This document shows, piece after piece, positions 1-6,100 of a stretch of DNA of 9,470 bases. Origin of the DNA: JBKHJA01 sp046538375 (lineage in GTDB: Bacteria > Acidobacteriota > Aminicenantia > Aminicenantales > Aminicenantaceae); assembly GCA_046538375.1 (NCBI GenBank), contig JBKHJA010000101.1, positions 1 through 9,470 on the forward strand. Reading direction: 5' to 3'. Both the position numbers and the translations under genes were made by a program. Positions within the stretch are counted from its first letter, which is position 1; each line of letters starts with the position of its first letter. The notes beneath the pieces were generated by a model. That model was not told where the DNA came from. It made no database searches and was given only the letters and a program-made list of their open reading frames with translations.

Positions 1-60
1 TCCCCTGGAATTCATGACTGCATCTGGGAAAACCTTCAATTTATGAATAATGCAGCCTAA
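1..60 (+). other. Possible 3' end of an upstream gene, unidentified
   Basis: Two forward frames stay open from the window edge. One closes with TGA at 44-46 and would end in PLEFMTASGKTFNL; the other closes with TAA at 58-60. Either could be the tail of a gene truncated by the window edge, and the first reads somewhat more like protein. Fourteen to nineteen residues are too few to name a family. In related gene orders a bactofilin or ParB-like gene can precede the b' gene, but nothing here proves that. No convincing promoter for the ATP synthase operon is visible in bases 1-84. Confidence 0.25.
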
Positions 61-84
61 TTTGGACACTTGTCTTTATCCACT

Positions 85-501
85 ATGCTTGAAATCGATA
101 CAAGCTTAATCGTTGTCTTTTTAATAGTCTGGATACTGGTTGCTGTGCTGACAAAACTCTTTTTTGATCCTCTGCGGAAGATTATGGGGCTGAGAGAAAC
201 TCAGCTTGAAGAGAGGAAAAAAGCAGCCCGTGAAGCTTCGGAATGGTTCGAAAAAACATCTTTGCGGATCGAGCAGCAGTTGAGGGAAGCTCGAGCCAAA
301 GCTCAGATAACACGGGAAAATCTTGAGAATGAAGGACTGAAAGAGAAGGAACGGATGCTGGAAGAGGTCAATAAAGAATGCCGCCGTAAGGTAGAAGAAG
401 CCAAAAAGAAGCTGGATAAGCAGATAAAGGAGATGAAAAAAGAACTGGCTTCCAGAAGCGAACATTTGGCCGTGCAAATCGAAAAGAGGCTGTTGAACTG
501 A
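85..501 (+). CDS. atpF': F-type ATP synthase subunit b' (peripheral stalk)
   Basis: This is a b'-type subunit of the F1Fo peripheral stalk, which forms a dimer with b and holds the alpha3beta3 head still while the rotor turns. The 138-residue product begins MLEIDTSLIVVFLIVWILVA, a single membrane helix at about residues 6-27. A long charged coiled coil rich in Glu, Lys and Arg runs from about residue 36 to the end. There is no signal peptide, unlike the next gene. I chose ATG at 85 because b' proteins usually begin a few residues before the membrane helix with a motif like LEID. An in-frame TTG at 70 would add five residues and has only a weak GGA upstream. No good ribosome binding site is visible for either start. 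The stop overlaps the next start by one base (TGATG at 499-503), so the two are probably translationally coupled. A short b-like protein of another kind cannot be excluded, but the operon position makes b' very likely. Confidence 0.88.
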   Translation: MLEIDTSLIVVFLIVWILVAVLTKLFFDPLRKIMGLRETQLEERKKAAREASEWFEKTSLRIEQQLREARAKAQITRENLENEGLKEKERMLEEVNKECRRKVEEAKKKLDKQIKEMKKELASRSEHLAVQIEKRLLN

Positions 502-1079
502 TGAGAAGAAAACACATCATTACTATTTTTCTGATGTTGCCTTTCCTTTTCCAGACAGCTTGGGCAGAGGAAAATCATGGGACTCCCCTGATGGATTTTT
601 TAGGCAAAACCATAAATTTTATTGTCCTTTTTGGAGGTTTGGCCTATCTTCTGGCCAAGCCTCTTCGCCGATTTCTGGAACAGAGAGCAGGAAAGATCGA
701 ACGTTCTCTCAGGGAAGCTGAAAATTCAAGAAGGGAAGCGGAGAAAAAGCTTCAACAAGCCAAAAATCGATTGGATCGGTTAGATGAGGAAGTGAAAAAG
801 ATTACAGAAGAAGGTGAGATGGAGGGAGAAAAACGGAAAGAGAGGAGGATGGAAGAGGCCCTGCGCGAAGCTGAGAAAATAAGGAATTTCGCTAAAGATG
901 AGATTGAAATGCTCACCCGTGCCGGCATCCGGGAGCTGAAAGAGTACACTGCGGAGCTGGCCACCGAGATGGCTCGAAAGAAGATCGAGAAAAGGATGAC
1001 AGAAGAACTCCAGTCAAGTATGATTGAAAGATCTCTGGGGAAGCTCGAGGAGTTTTATGAAGAATCAAGTTCTCATTAG
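501..1079 (+). CDS. atpF: F-type ATP synthase subunit b, with N-terminal signal peptide
   Basis: This is the second b-type stalk subunit, expected to pair with b' and bind delta at the top of F1. The protein has 192 residues. Residues 1-22 look like a signal peptide: basic MRRKH, then a hydrophobic core, then AWA before EE, a plausible signal peptidase I site. A second hydrophobic segment at about 34-53 is the usual b membrane helix, followed by KPLRRFLEQR and a long highly charged coiled coil to about residue 170. Signal peptides on b are known in deltaproteobacterial and some other lineages; in E. coli b they are absent. If the peptide is cleaved, the mature protein has its short N terminus outside and its coiled coil in the cytoplasm, as in ordinary b. 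The gene starts within the stop of b' and its 3' end overlaps the delta gene by 23 bases. Confidence 0.92.
   Translation: MRRKHIITIFLMLPFLFQTAWAEENHGTPLMDFLGKTINFIVLFGGLAYLLAKPLRRFLEQRAGKIERSLREAENSRREAEKKLQQAKNRLDRLDEEVKKITEEGEMEGEKRKERRMEEALREAEKIRNFAKDEIEMLTRAGIRELKEYTAELATEMARKKIEKRMTEELQSSMIERSLGKLEEFYEESSSH
1047..1052 (+). promoter_or_regulatory. Ribosome binding site of the delta subunit gene
   Basis: GAGGAG lies four bases before ATG 1057, inside the 3' end of atpF. It decides the start of the delta gene: the longer in-frame TTG at 1024 has no such site and would add eleven residues that delta proteins normally lack. Confidence 0.7.
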
Positions 1080-1605
1080 AAGATACACCCAGGGGTTGGT
1101 GAACTCTATCCAAGACCAGAAGGAGTACCAGACCCTTTCACAGAGACTTATAGAATTCCAAAATTTTCTCTCCGAGCAGAAAAATCTCCAGCAGGCTCTG
1201 TTGAGTCCATTCCTGCCCACTTTCAGAAAAATGAAAATTGCCAAGGAGGTTTTAACCAAGCTCTCATTACCAGATAAAATCCGTCGGTTTATTTCTCTGC
1301 TGGTAGAGAATAATCGGTTAGAGCTTTTCCCTCAAATTTTAGAATTGTTACCTGAATTATGGAATGAAAAGAAGGGCATTTCCACTATCCAGGTTTCCTC
1401 GGCTGTTTCTTTGTCCCAGAGCCAGAAAAAAAGACTGAAAGAAAAATTAGAGCTTTTAGAAAAAGGGCCGGTTTCATTAAAATATAACATAGACCTTGGT
1501 CTGATCGCCGGTCTTTCTTTAAGAAAGAAGAACATCGTCTATGACCTATCAATAAAAGGCGGTCTGGAAGATATAAAAGAAAAAATGAGTGAGGAGCCGG
1601 GATAA
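1057..1605 (+). CDS. atpH: F-type ATP synthase subunit delta
   Basis: Delta (the OSCP equivalent) links the top of the alpha3beta3 head to the b/b' stalk. From ATG 1057 the product has 182 residues, close to the usual 175-180. Family features are visible: a start with an RRYTQGLVNS-like helix; the pattern RFISLLVENNRLELFPQIL at about 77-95; and a C-terminal beta/alpha section with VSSAVSLSQSQKKRLKEKL and then KYNIDLGLIAG at about 142-152. The usual GG of the last motif reads AG and the following strand is more basic than normal, so the C-terminal domain is somewhat divergent. The start overlaps the end of b by 23 bases, and the stop is two bases from the alpha ATG. This tight packing supports one transcript with coupled translation. 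Confidence 0.93.
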   Translation: MKNQVLIRRYTQGLVNSIQDQKEYQTLSQRLIEFQNFLSEQKNLQQALLSPFLPTFRKMKIAKEVLTKLSLPDKIRRFISLLVENNRLELFPQILELLPELWNEKKGISTIQVSSAVSLSQSQKKRLKEKLELLEKGPVSLKYNIDLGLIAGLSLRKKNIVYDLSIKGGLEDIKEKMSEEPG

Positions 1606-1607
1606 AA

Positions 1608-3317
1608 ATGGAAATAAAAGCTGATGAAATAAGCAGAATCATACAACGCCAGATCGAAGGATATGAGACAGAGGTTGACATCAAGGAAGTGGGAACCGTG
1701 ACCGCAGTGGGAGATGGGATTGCCCAGATTTATGGACTGGACAGGGTGATGTACAATGAGCTTCTGGAGTTTCCGCGAGGAGTCTATGGCGTTGCACTCA
1801 ATCTAGAAGAAGACAATGTGGGAGGAGTGCTGTTGGGCGAAAGCCACCTGGTCAAGGAAGGAGATTTGGTCAAAAGGACCCACCGGATCATGGAAGTCCC
1901 ATCAGGGCCAGCTGTAGTGGGCAGAGTGGTTAATCCGCTGGGAATGCCTTTGGATGAAAAAGGACCTATCAACAGTGATGTTCGCATGAAGGTGGAGCGC
2001 CTTGCTCCTGGGGTGGTTGATAGGCTTCCGGTTAAAGAGCCTCTGCAGACGGGGATAAAGGCCATCGACACCATGATTCCCATAGGAAGAGGTCAGCGGG
2101 AGCTGATCATCGGGGATCGGCAGACAGGGAAGACAGCTATCGCCGTGGATACCATAATCAATCAGAAAGGCAAAGATGTCATTTGTGTGTACGTGGCTAT
2201 TGGGCAGAAAAACTCCACTGTGGCCTACGTCATCAAGGTTCTCCAGGATTACGGAGCCATGGATTATTCGGTGGTGGTGGCCTCACCGGCCAGCGATCCT
2301 TCTCCTCTTCAGTATCTTGCTCCCTACAGCGGCTGCGCTGTGGGAGAGTATTTTCGAGACAACGGAAAGCATGCTCTTCTGGTCTATGATGATCTATCCA
2401 AACATGCCGCAGCCTACCGGGAAATTTCTCTCCTGCTGCGGCGGCCTCCTGGACGGGAGGCTTATCCCGGGGATGTCTTCTACCTTCATTCCAGGCTCCT
2501 GGAGAGAGCAGCCAAATACAATGATAAAAATGGAGGGGGGTCCTTGACTGCTCTTCCTATCATAGAAACTCAAGCGGGAGATGTCTCTGGTTATATTCCC
2601 ACCAATGTTATTTCCATTACTGACGGCCAGATCTATCTGGAGCCTGAACTGTTCAATACCGGCATAAGGCCAGCCATCAACGTAGGCATATCTGTCTCCA
2701 GGGTAGGAGGGAATGCCCAGATAAAAGCTATGAAACAGGTGGCCGGAAAACTGCGCCTCGATTTAGCCCAGTACAGAGAGCTGGTGACATTCGCCAAGTT
2801 CGGTACAGAATTGGACAAAGCCAGTCAGGCCCAACTGGATAGAGGAGAAAGGATGACTGAAATCCTTAAACAGGATCAGTATGTCCCTCTCCCTGTGGCC
2901 AAACAGGTTTTGATTGTCTATGCAGGAAATAGAGGGTTTTTAGATGAATTCGAGGTGAGCGAGATAGAGGAATATGAGAAGCAGCTTTATGACTATTTTG
3001 AGAGCAAGCATCAAGATCTGTTGAGGAGAATAGATGAAAAAAAAGAGATTGATGCTGAGCTGGACGAAGCCATAAACAAGGCCCTGAAAGAATTCAACCG
3101 CCAGTTCAAAGAAAGGGAAGAGGTGGAGGAAGAAAAAGAAAAGGCCGAAGAAAAGATGAAGGAAGAGAAAGCTGAAGAGAAAGAGGGCCAGCAGGATGTC
3201 GACGCCGAAAAAAAAGAAGAAGAGGAAGAGAAGGAAAGAGAGAAAATTGAAGAGAACAGGGAAGGACAAGAAAAGGGGAAGAATGTAGAAAAAAAATCCA
3301 GCCAGGAGAAAAATTAG
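1608..3317 (+). CDS. atpA: F-type ATP synthase subunit alpha, with a long acidic C-terminal tail
   Basis: Alpha forms the alternating alpha3beta3 ring of F1 and carries the non-catalytic nucleotide sites. The product has 569 residues against roughly 500-515 for most bacterial alphas. The N-terminal beta-barrel domain (about 25-95) is followed by the nucleotide-binding domain with Walker A GDRQTGKT at 169-176 and LLVYDDLSKHA at about 257-267. The arginine finger motif SVSRVGG is intact with Arg365. The ordinary C-terminal helical domain ends near residue 501 (KEFNRQF). The remaining 68 or so residues are almost all Glu, Lys and a few Gln, with about 30 acidic and 19 basic residues, and are predicted disordered or single-helix. 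I see no frameshift, since the frame runs cleanly to TAG. GAGGAG at 1591-1596 lies 11 bases before the ATG, which is rather far. The tail has several A8 runs in its coding DNA (see findings). Confidence 0.97.
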   Translation: MEIKADEISRIIQRQIEGYETEVDIKEVGTVTAVGDGIAQIYGLDRVMYNELLEFPRGVYGVALNLEEDNVGGVLLGESHLVKEGDLVKRTHRIMEVPSGPAVVGRVVNPLGMPLDEKGPINSDVRMKVERLAPGVVDRLPVKEPLQTGIKAIDTMIPIGRGQRELIIGDRQTGKTAIAVDTIINQKGKDVICVYVAIGQKNSTVAYVIKVLQDYGAMDYSVVVASPASDPSPLQYLAPYSGCAVGEYFRDNGKHALLVYDDLSKHAAAYREISLLLRRPPGREAYPGDVFYLHSRLLERAAKYNDKNGGGSLTALPIIETQAGDVSGYIPTNVISITDGQIYLEPELFNTGIRPAINVGISVSRVGGNAQIKAMKQVAGKLRLDLAQYRELVTFAKFGTELDKASQAQLDRGERMTEILKQDQYVPLPVAKQVLIVYAGNRGFLDEFEVSEIEEYEKQLYDYFESKHQDLLRRIDEKKEIDAELDEAINKALKEFNRQFKEREEVEEEKEKAEEKMKEEKAEEKEGQQDVDAEKKEEEEEKEREKIEENREGQEKGKNVEKKSSQEKN

Positions 3318-3318
3318 C

Positions 3319-4185
3319 ATGCCTGCTTTGATTGATCTCAGAAGGAGGATAAAGAGTGTCCGGAACACCCAGCAGATCACCCAGGCCATGAAAACTGTGG
3401 CCACGGCCAAATTGAGAAAAGCCCAACGCCTGGTTATGGAATCTCGGCCCTACTGGCATTCTTACTCCCCCGTTATTTCTGAGATTTCTTTTTGGGCAGA
3501 AAGACATGAACATCCTCTTCTGATGAAAAGAAAGGAAAAAAGGATAGAAGCGGTGGTCATGACTTCAGATAAAGGTCTGTGCGGAGCCTTCAACTCAAAT
3601 CTTCTGGAAAAAGCAGTGTCTTTTGTTGAAGAAAAAGCACAGAAGGCAGAAGTGCAAATGGTCCTGATAGGCAAAAAGGCGGTGAGTTTGTTCAGATCGC
3701 ATCCCTTTCCTTCAGATCGCATCTACCAGGATAATGTGGACAAATTGACCTCTGATGATCTTAAAGATTTGGCTCGATTCTTGATGAATCTTTACATCAC
3801 CCATAAGACAGACGCTGTTTATGTGCTTTACAATGAGTTTAAGTCTATCCTGGCGCCAAGGATAACCGCGGCCAAGATTCTTCCCATCGAAGTCCCCCCA
3901 GCAGAAGCGGAAAAAGCAGAGCTGCCCCTGGCCTGGGAACCCCAGTCAGGTTCCTTATTGTCTTTGCTTCTTCCTTTGTACGTGGAGAACCAGATATGTC
4001 ATGCTTTCTTCGAGTCCTCAGCAGCTGAACAGGCCTCTCGGATGATGGCCATGGATAACGCCACCCAGAATGCTGAGGACTTGATCGGTGATTTGACCTT
4101 GGTATTGAATAAGATGAGACAGGCTTCCATAACCAAGGAACTTTTAGAGATAATGACCGCAGTGAATGAATTGGCGAAGAAATAG
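3319..4185 (+). CDS. atpG: F-type ATP synthase subunit gamma (central rotor shaft)
   Basis: Gamma is the rotating shaft that drives conformational change in beta. The product has 288 residues, normal for the family. The N-terminal helix carries IDLRRRIKSVRNTQQITQAM and TVATAKLRKAQ (residues 5-36). The conserved Rossmann-like segment SDKGLCGAFNSNL lies at 83-95. The C-terminal helix carries SRMMAMDNATQNAEDLIGDL and then NKMRQASITKELLEI, and ends in a short VNELAKK. The two terminal helices form the coiled coil inside the head. The start lies one base after the alpha stop, with AGGAG at 3304-3308 about ten bases upstream. A 13-base direct repeat (TTCAGATCGCATC) sits inside the gene at 3691-3703 and 3711-3723 without breaking the frame. 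Seventeen bases separate this gene from beta. Confidence 0.96.
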   Translation: MPALIDLRRRIKSVRNTQQITQAMKTVATAKLRKAQRLVMESRPYWHSYSPVISEISFWAERHEHPLLMKRKEKRIEAVVMTSDKGLCGAFNSNLLEKAVSFVEEKAQKAEVQMVLIGKKAVSLFRSHPFPSDRIYQDNVDKLTSDDLKDLARFLMNLYITHKTDAVYVLYNEFKSILAPRITAAKILPIEVPPAEAEKAELPLAWEPQSGSLLSLLLPLYVENQICHAFFESSAAEQASRMMAMDNATQNAEDLIGDLTLVLNKMRQASITKELLEIMTAVNELAKK

Positions 4186-4190
4186 CAAGA

Positions 4191-4196
4191 AGGGAG
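4191..4196 (+). promoter_or_regulatory. Ribosome binding site of the beta subunit gene
   Basis: AGGGAG stands six bases before ATG 4203. It is one of the better-placed sites in the operon. It matters because it supports the long form of beta, including the Lys-rich extension, over a shorter protein starting near residue 40, where no ATG, GTG or TTG with a clear site is visible. Confidence 0.65.
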
Positions 4197-4202
4197 ATCA
4201 AA

Positions 4203-5729
4203 ATGCCCGGAGAGAAGAAAAAAAAGAAAACAAAGAAAAAGGCGGAAACCAAGAAGAAAACGGAAGCCAGGAAAAAAGTGACCAGAAAGAAAAAAAAGGG
4301 TAAAGAAACCGCAGCCCAAAAGACGGGAAAAGTTGTCCAGGTCATCGGTCCTGTGGTTGATGTTGAGTTCAGGGATAGAGATCTTCCTGAAATATACAAT
4401 GCCATCCGCATCACCAGCGAAGGATATGAAACCCCCACTCCGGTGGACATCATAGTGGAAGTGGAGCATCATCTGGGCGAGGATAGAGTGAGGTGTGTGT
4501 CCATGCATCCTACCGAAGGGCTGGCCCGGGGAATGAAAGCTGTGGATCTGGATGGTCCTATCCAGGTGCCGGTGGGGAAGGCCACACTGGGACGGCTGAT
4601 GAATGTCATAGGGGAGCCGGTGGATTATCAGGGTGAGATAAAGGCAAAAGAGAGATATCCCATCCACCGCCCTGCGCCTTCTCTGGAGCAGCAGAGTACC
4701 AAGCTGGAGATGTTTGAGACAGGAATCAAAGTGATAGACCTAATCCAGCCTTTCCTGAAGGGAGGGAAGATCGGTCTGTTCGGAGGAGCAGGGGTGGGGA
4801 AAACAGTGATCATCATGGAATTGATCCACAATGTGGCTATCAAGCACGGGGGTTATTCAGTTTTTGCTGGAGTGGGAGAGAGGACCAGGGAAGGAAACGA
4901 TCTCTGGCTGGAGATGAAAGAATCAGGGGTCCTAGACAAGACCGCCTTGATCTACGGTCAGATGACAGAACCTCCTGGAGCCAGGCTGAGGGTAGGATTG
5001 GCCGCACTTTCGGTGGCAGAATATTTCAGGGATGAGATGGGGCAAGATATTCTTCTGTTTATCGATAATATCTTCCGGTTTGTCCAGGCCGGCTCCGAAG
5101 TATCAGCCCTGCTGGGAAGGATGCCCTCGGCCGTAGGATACCAGCCGAACCTGGCCACCGAGCTGGGAGAGCTGGAAGAAAGGATAACTTCCACCAGGCG
5201 GGGTTCCATCACTTCAGTTCAGGCCATTTATGTTCCAGCCGACGACTTCACCGATCCTGCTCCTGCCACCACTTTTTCCCATCTGGATGCCAGCACTAAC
5301 CTTTCCCGTGCCCTCACTGAGATGGGGATATATCCTGCTGTTGATCCTCTCTCTTCTTATTCCCGTATACTGGATCCCCGGGTCATAGAAGAGGAACATT
5401 ATGAAGTGGCAAGACAGGTGAAAGAGATTCTGCAGAGATATAAAGATCTTCAGGATATCATCACCATCCTGGGGATCGAAGAGCTTTCAGAAGAGGATAA
5501 ATTGACCGTAGCCCGGGCAAGAAAGATTCAGCGTTTCCTCTCCCAGCCGTTCCATGTGGCCGAGGAATTCACCGGAAGGTCAGGGAAGTATGTGACCATT
5601 GAGGAGACGGTGAAAGGATTCAAGGAGTTGGTGGAAGGGAAGCATGACGATAAGCCCGAACAGGCCTTTTACATGGTGGGAGGAGTAGAAGAGGTGGCAG
5701 AGAGGGCCCAGGAGTTGAAATCAGCATGA
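4203..5729 (+). CDS. atpD: F-type ATP synthase subunit beta (catalytic), with a Lys-rich N-terminal extension
   Basis: Beta holds the catalytic sites for ATP synthesis and hydrolysis. The product has 508 residues against about 460-475 usually; the surplus is at the N terminus. The family start (GKVVQVIGPVVDVEF) begins only at residue 42. Before it are about 38 residues with roughly 18 Lys, 2 Arg and 4 Glu. Walker A GGAGVGKT is at 194-201, the catalytic glutamate is Glu226 in GERTREGND, Walker B ends in LLFIDN (Asp288), and the adenine-site tyrosine lies in GIYPAVDPL (Tyr377). The DELSEED loop reads EELSEED at 426-432. The catalytic core is therefore complete. ATG 4203 is supported by AGGGAG at 4191-4196, six bases upstream, so the extension appears to be really translated; I see no equally good start at residue 40. 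The stop overlaps the epsilon start (ATGA at 5726-5729). Confidence 0.97.
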   Translation: MPGEKKKKKTKKKAETKKKTEARKKVTRKKKKGKETAAQKTGKVVQVIGPVVDVEFRDRDLPEIYNAIRITSEGYETPTPVDIIVEVEHHLGEDRVRCVSMHPTEGLARGMKAVDLDGPIQVPVGKATLGRLMNVIGEPVDYQGEIKAKERYPIHRPAPSLEQQSTKLEMFETGIKVIDLIQPFLKGGKIGLFGGAGVGKTVIIMELIHNVAIKHGGYSVFAGVGERTREGNDLWLEMKESGVLDKTALIYGQMTEPPGARLRVGLAALSVAEYFRDEMGQDILLFIDNIFRFVQAGSEVSALLGRMPSAVGYQPNLATELGELEERITSTRRGSITSVQAIYVPADDFTDPAPATTFSHLDASTNLSRALTEMGIYPAVDPLSSYSRILDPRVIEEEHYEVARQVKEILQRYKDLQDIITILGIEELSEEDKLTVARARKIQRFLSQPFHVAEEFTGRSGKYVTIEETVKGFKELVEGKHDDKPEQAFYMVGGVEEVAERAQELKSA

Positions 5730-6001
5730 GCGGGGATTTGCCTTTGTCCGTTCACCTGAAGGTGATAACACCCCGTAAATTGCTGGTTGACAGCGAGGCC
5801 AAAGCAGTCTCCCTGCCCAGCCTGGAAGGATACATAGGAATCCTTCCTGGCCATCGTCCTCTGGTGACCGCTCTGGGAAAAGGCGAGATATCATACCAGG
5901 TCAACCAGAAGCAGGAAAAGTTTTCCGTTGAAGGAGGATTTGCCGAGATCCTCCCCCAGAAGATTATTGTTTTTACTCAACTGAGCAGGGATGAATCATA
6001 G
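5726..6001 (+). CDS. atpC: F-type ATP synthase subunit epsilon, short form lacking the C-terminal helical domain
   Basis: Epsilon binds the foot of gamma and couples it to the c-ring. The product has 91 residues, against about 130-140 for two-domain epsilons. The whole protein corresponds to the N-terminal beta-sandwich: LKVITPRKLLVDSEAKAVSL at 11-30, the family hallmark EGYIGILPGHRPLVTAL at about 34-50, then GEISY and VEGGFAEI, ending at IIVFTQLSRDES. The two-helix C-terminal domain, which in many bacteria reaches up to the DELSEED region and blocks hydrolysis, is absent. The sequence after the TAG shows no helix-coding remnant in any frame that I recognise, so this looks like a natural short form, not a frameshift. 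Short epsilons of about 88-90 residues are known, for example in Chlorobium. The start overlaps the beta stop by four bases, with AGGAG at 5710-5714. Confidence 0.93.
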   Translation: MSGDLPLSVHLKVITPRKLLVDSEAKAVSLPSLEGYIGILPGHRPLVTALGKGEISYQVNQKQEKFSVEGGFAEILPQKIIVFTQLSRDES

Positions 6002-6049
6002 ACAAGCCGTTTCTCATGATCTCTATGATCAAGGATCAGGCCGGTTGTC
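6001..6049 (+). other. Imperfect hairpin after the ATP synthase operon
   Basis: GACAA (6001-6005) and CCG (6007-6009) pair with CGG (6042-6044) and TTGTC (6045-6049), giving an eight-pair stem with one bulged G. Inside it TGATC (6026-6030) pairs with GATCA (6034-6038) around an AAG loop. ATGATC also occurs twice (6016-6021 and 6025-6030). There is no following T-run, so this is not a standard intrinsic terminator. It could be an mRNA-end or processing structure, or chance. The rest of the gap up to 6100 is AT-rich; I see no promoter in it with good -35 and -10 boxes. Confidence 0.3.
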
Positions 6050-6100
6050 TTGAAAATATACGGTTGATTTTTCTTAAAGAATAAACAGAATTATTTACCA

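Noticed and set aside
18..55. Inverted repeat CTGCAT (18-23) and ATGCAG (50-55) before the b' gene
   Set aside because: It has six pairs with a 26-base loop, is not extended by good pairing and has no T-run. It is probably chance.
1024..1056. Upstream TTG start for delta
   Set aside because: It has no ribosome binding site, and the added residues are only the b reading region in another frame. ATG 1057 has GAGGAG four bases upstream.
2940..3410. Reverse-strand open frame with a very hydrophobic Phe/Leu-rich product
   Set aside because: It mirrors the Glu/Lys codons of the alpha tail (GAA/AAG become TTC/CTT). It imitates a membrane protein, but nothing supports translation.
3845..4667. Two overlapping reverse-strand open frames (202 and 222 codons) opposite gamma and beta
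   Set aside because: Both cover well-conserved forward genes, and their Phe-rich stretches are simply the reverse complement of the Lys-rich beta extension.
6050..6094. Possible promoter with TTGAAA or TTGATT and AT-rich -10 candidates
   Set aside because: Spacing or box quality is poor for each combination, so I could not support any one of them.
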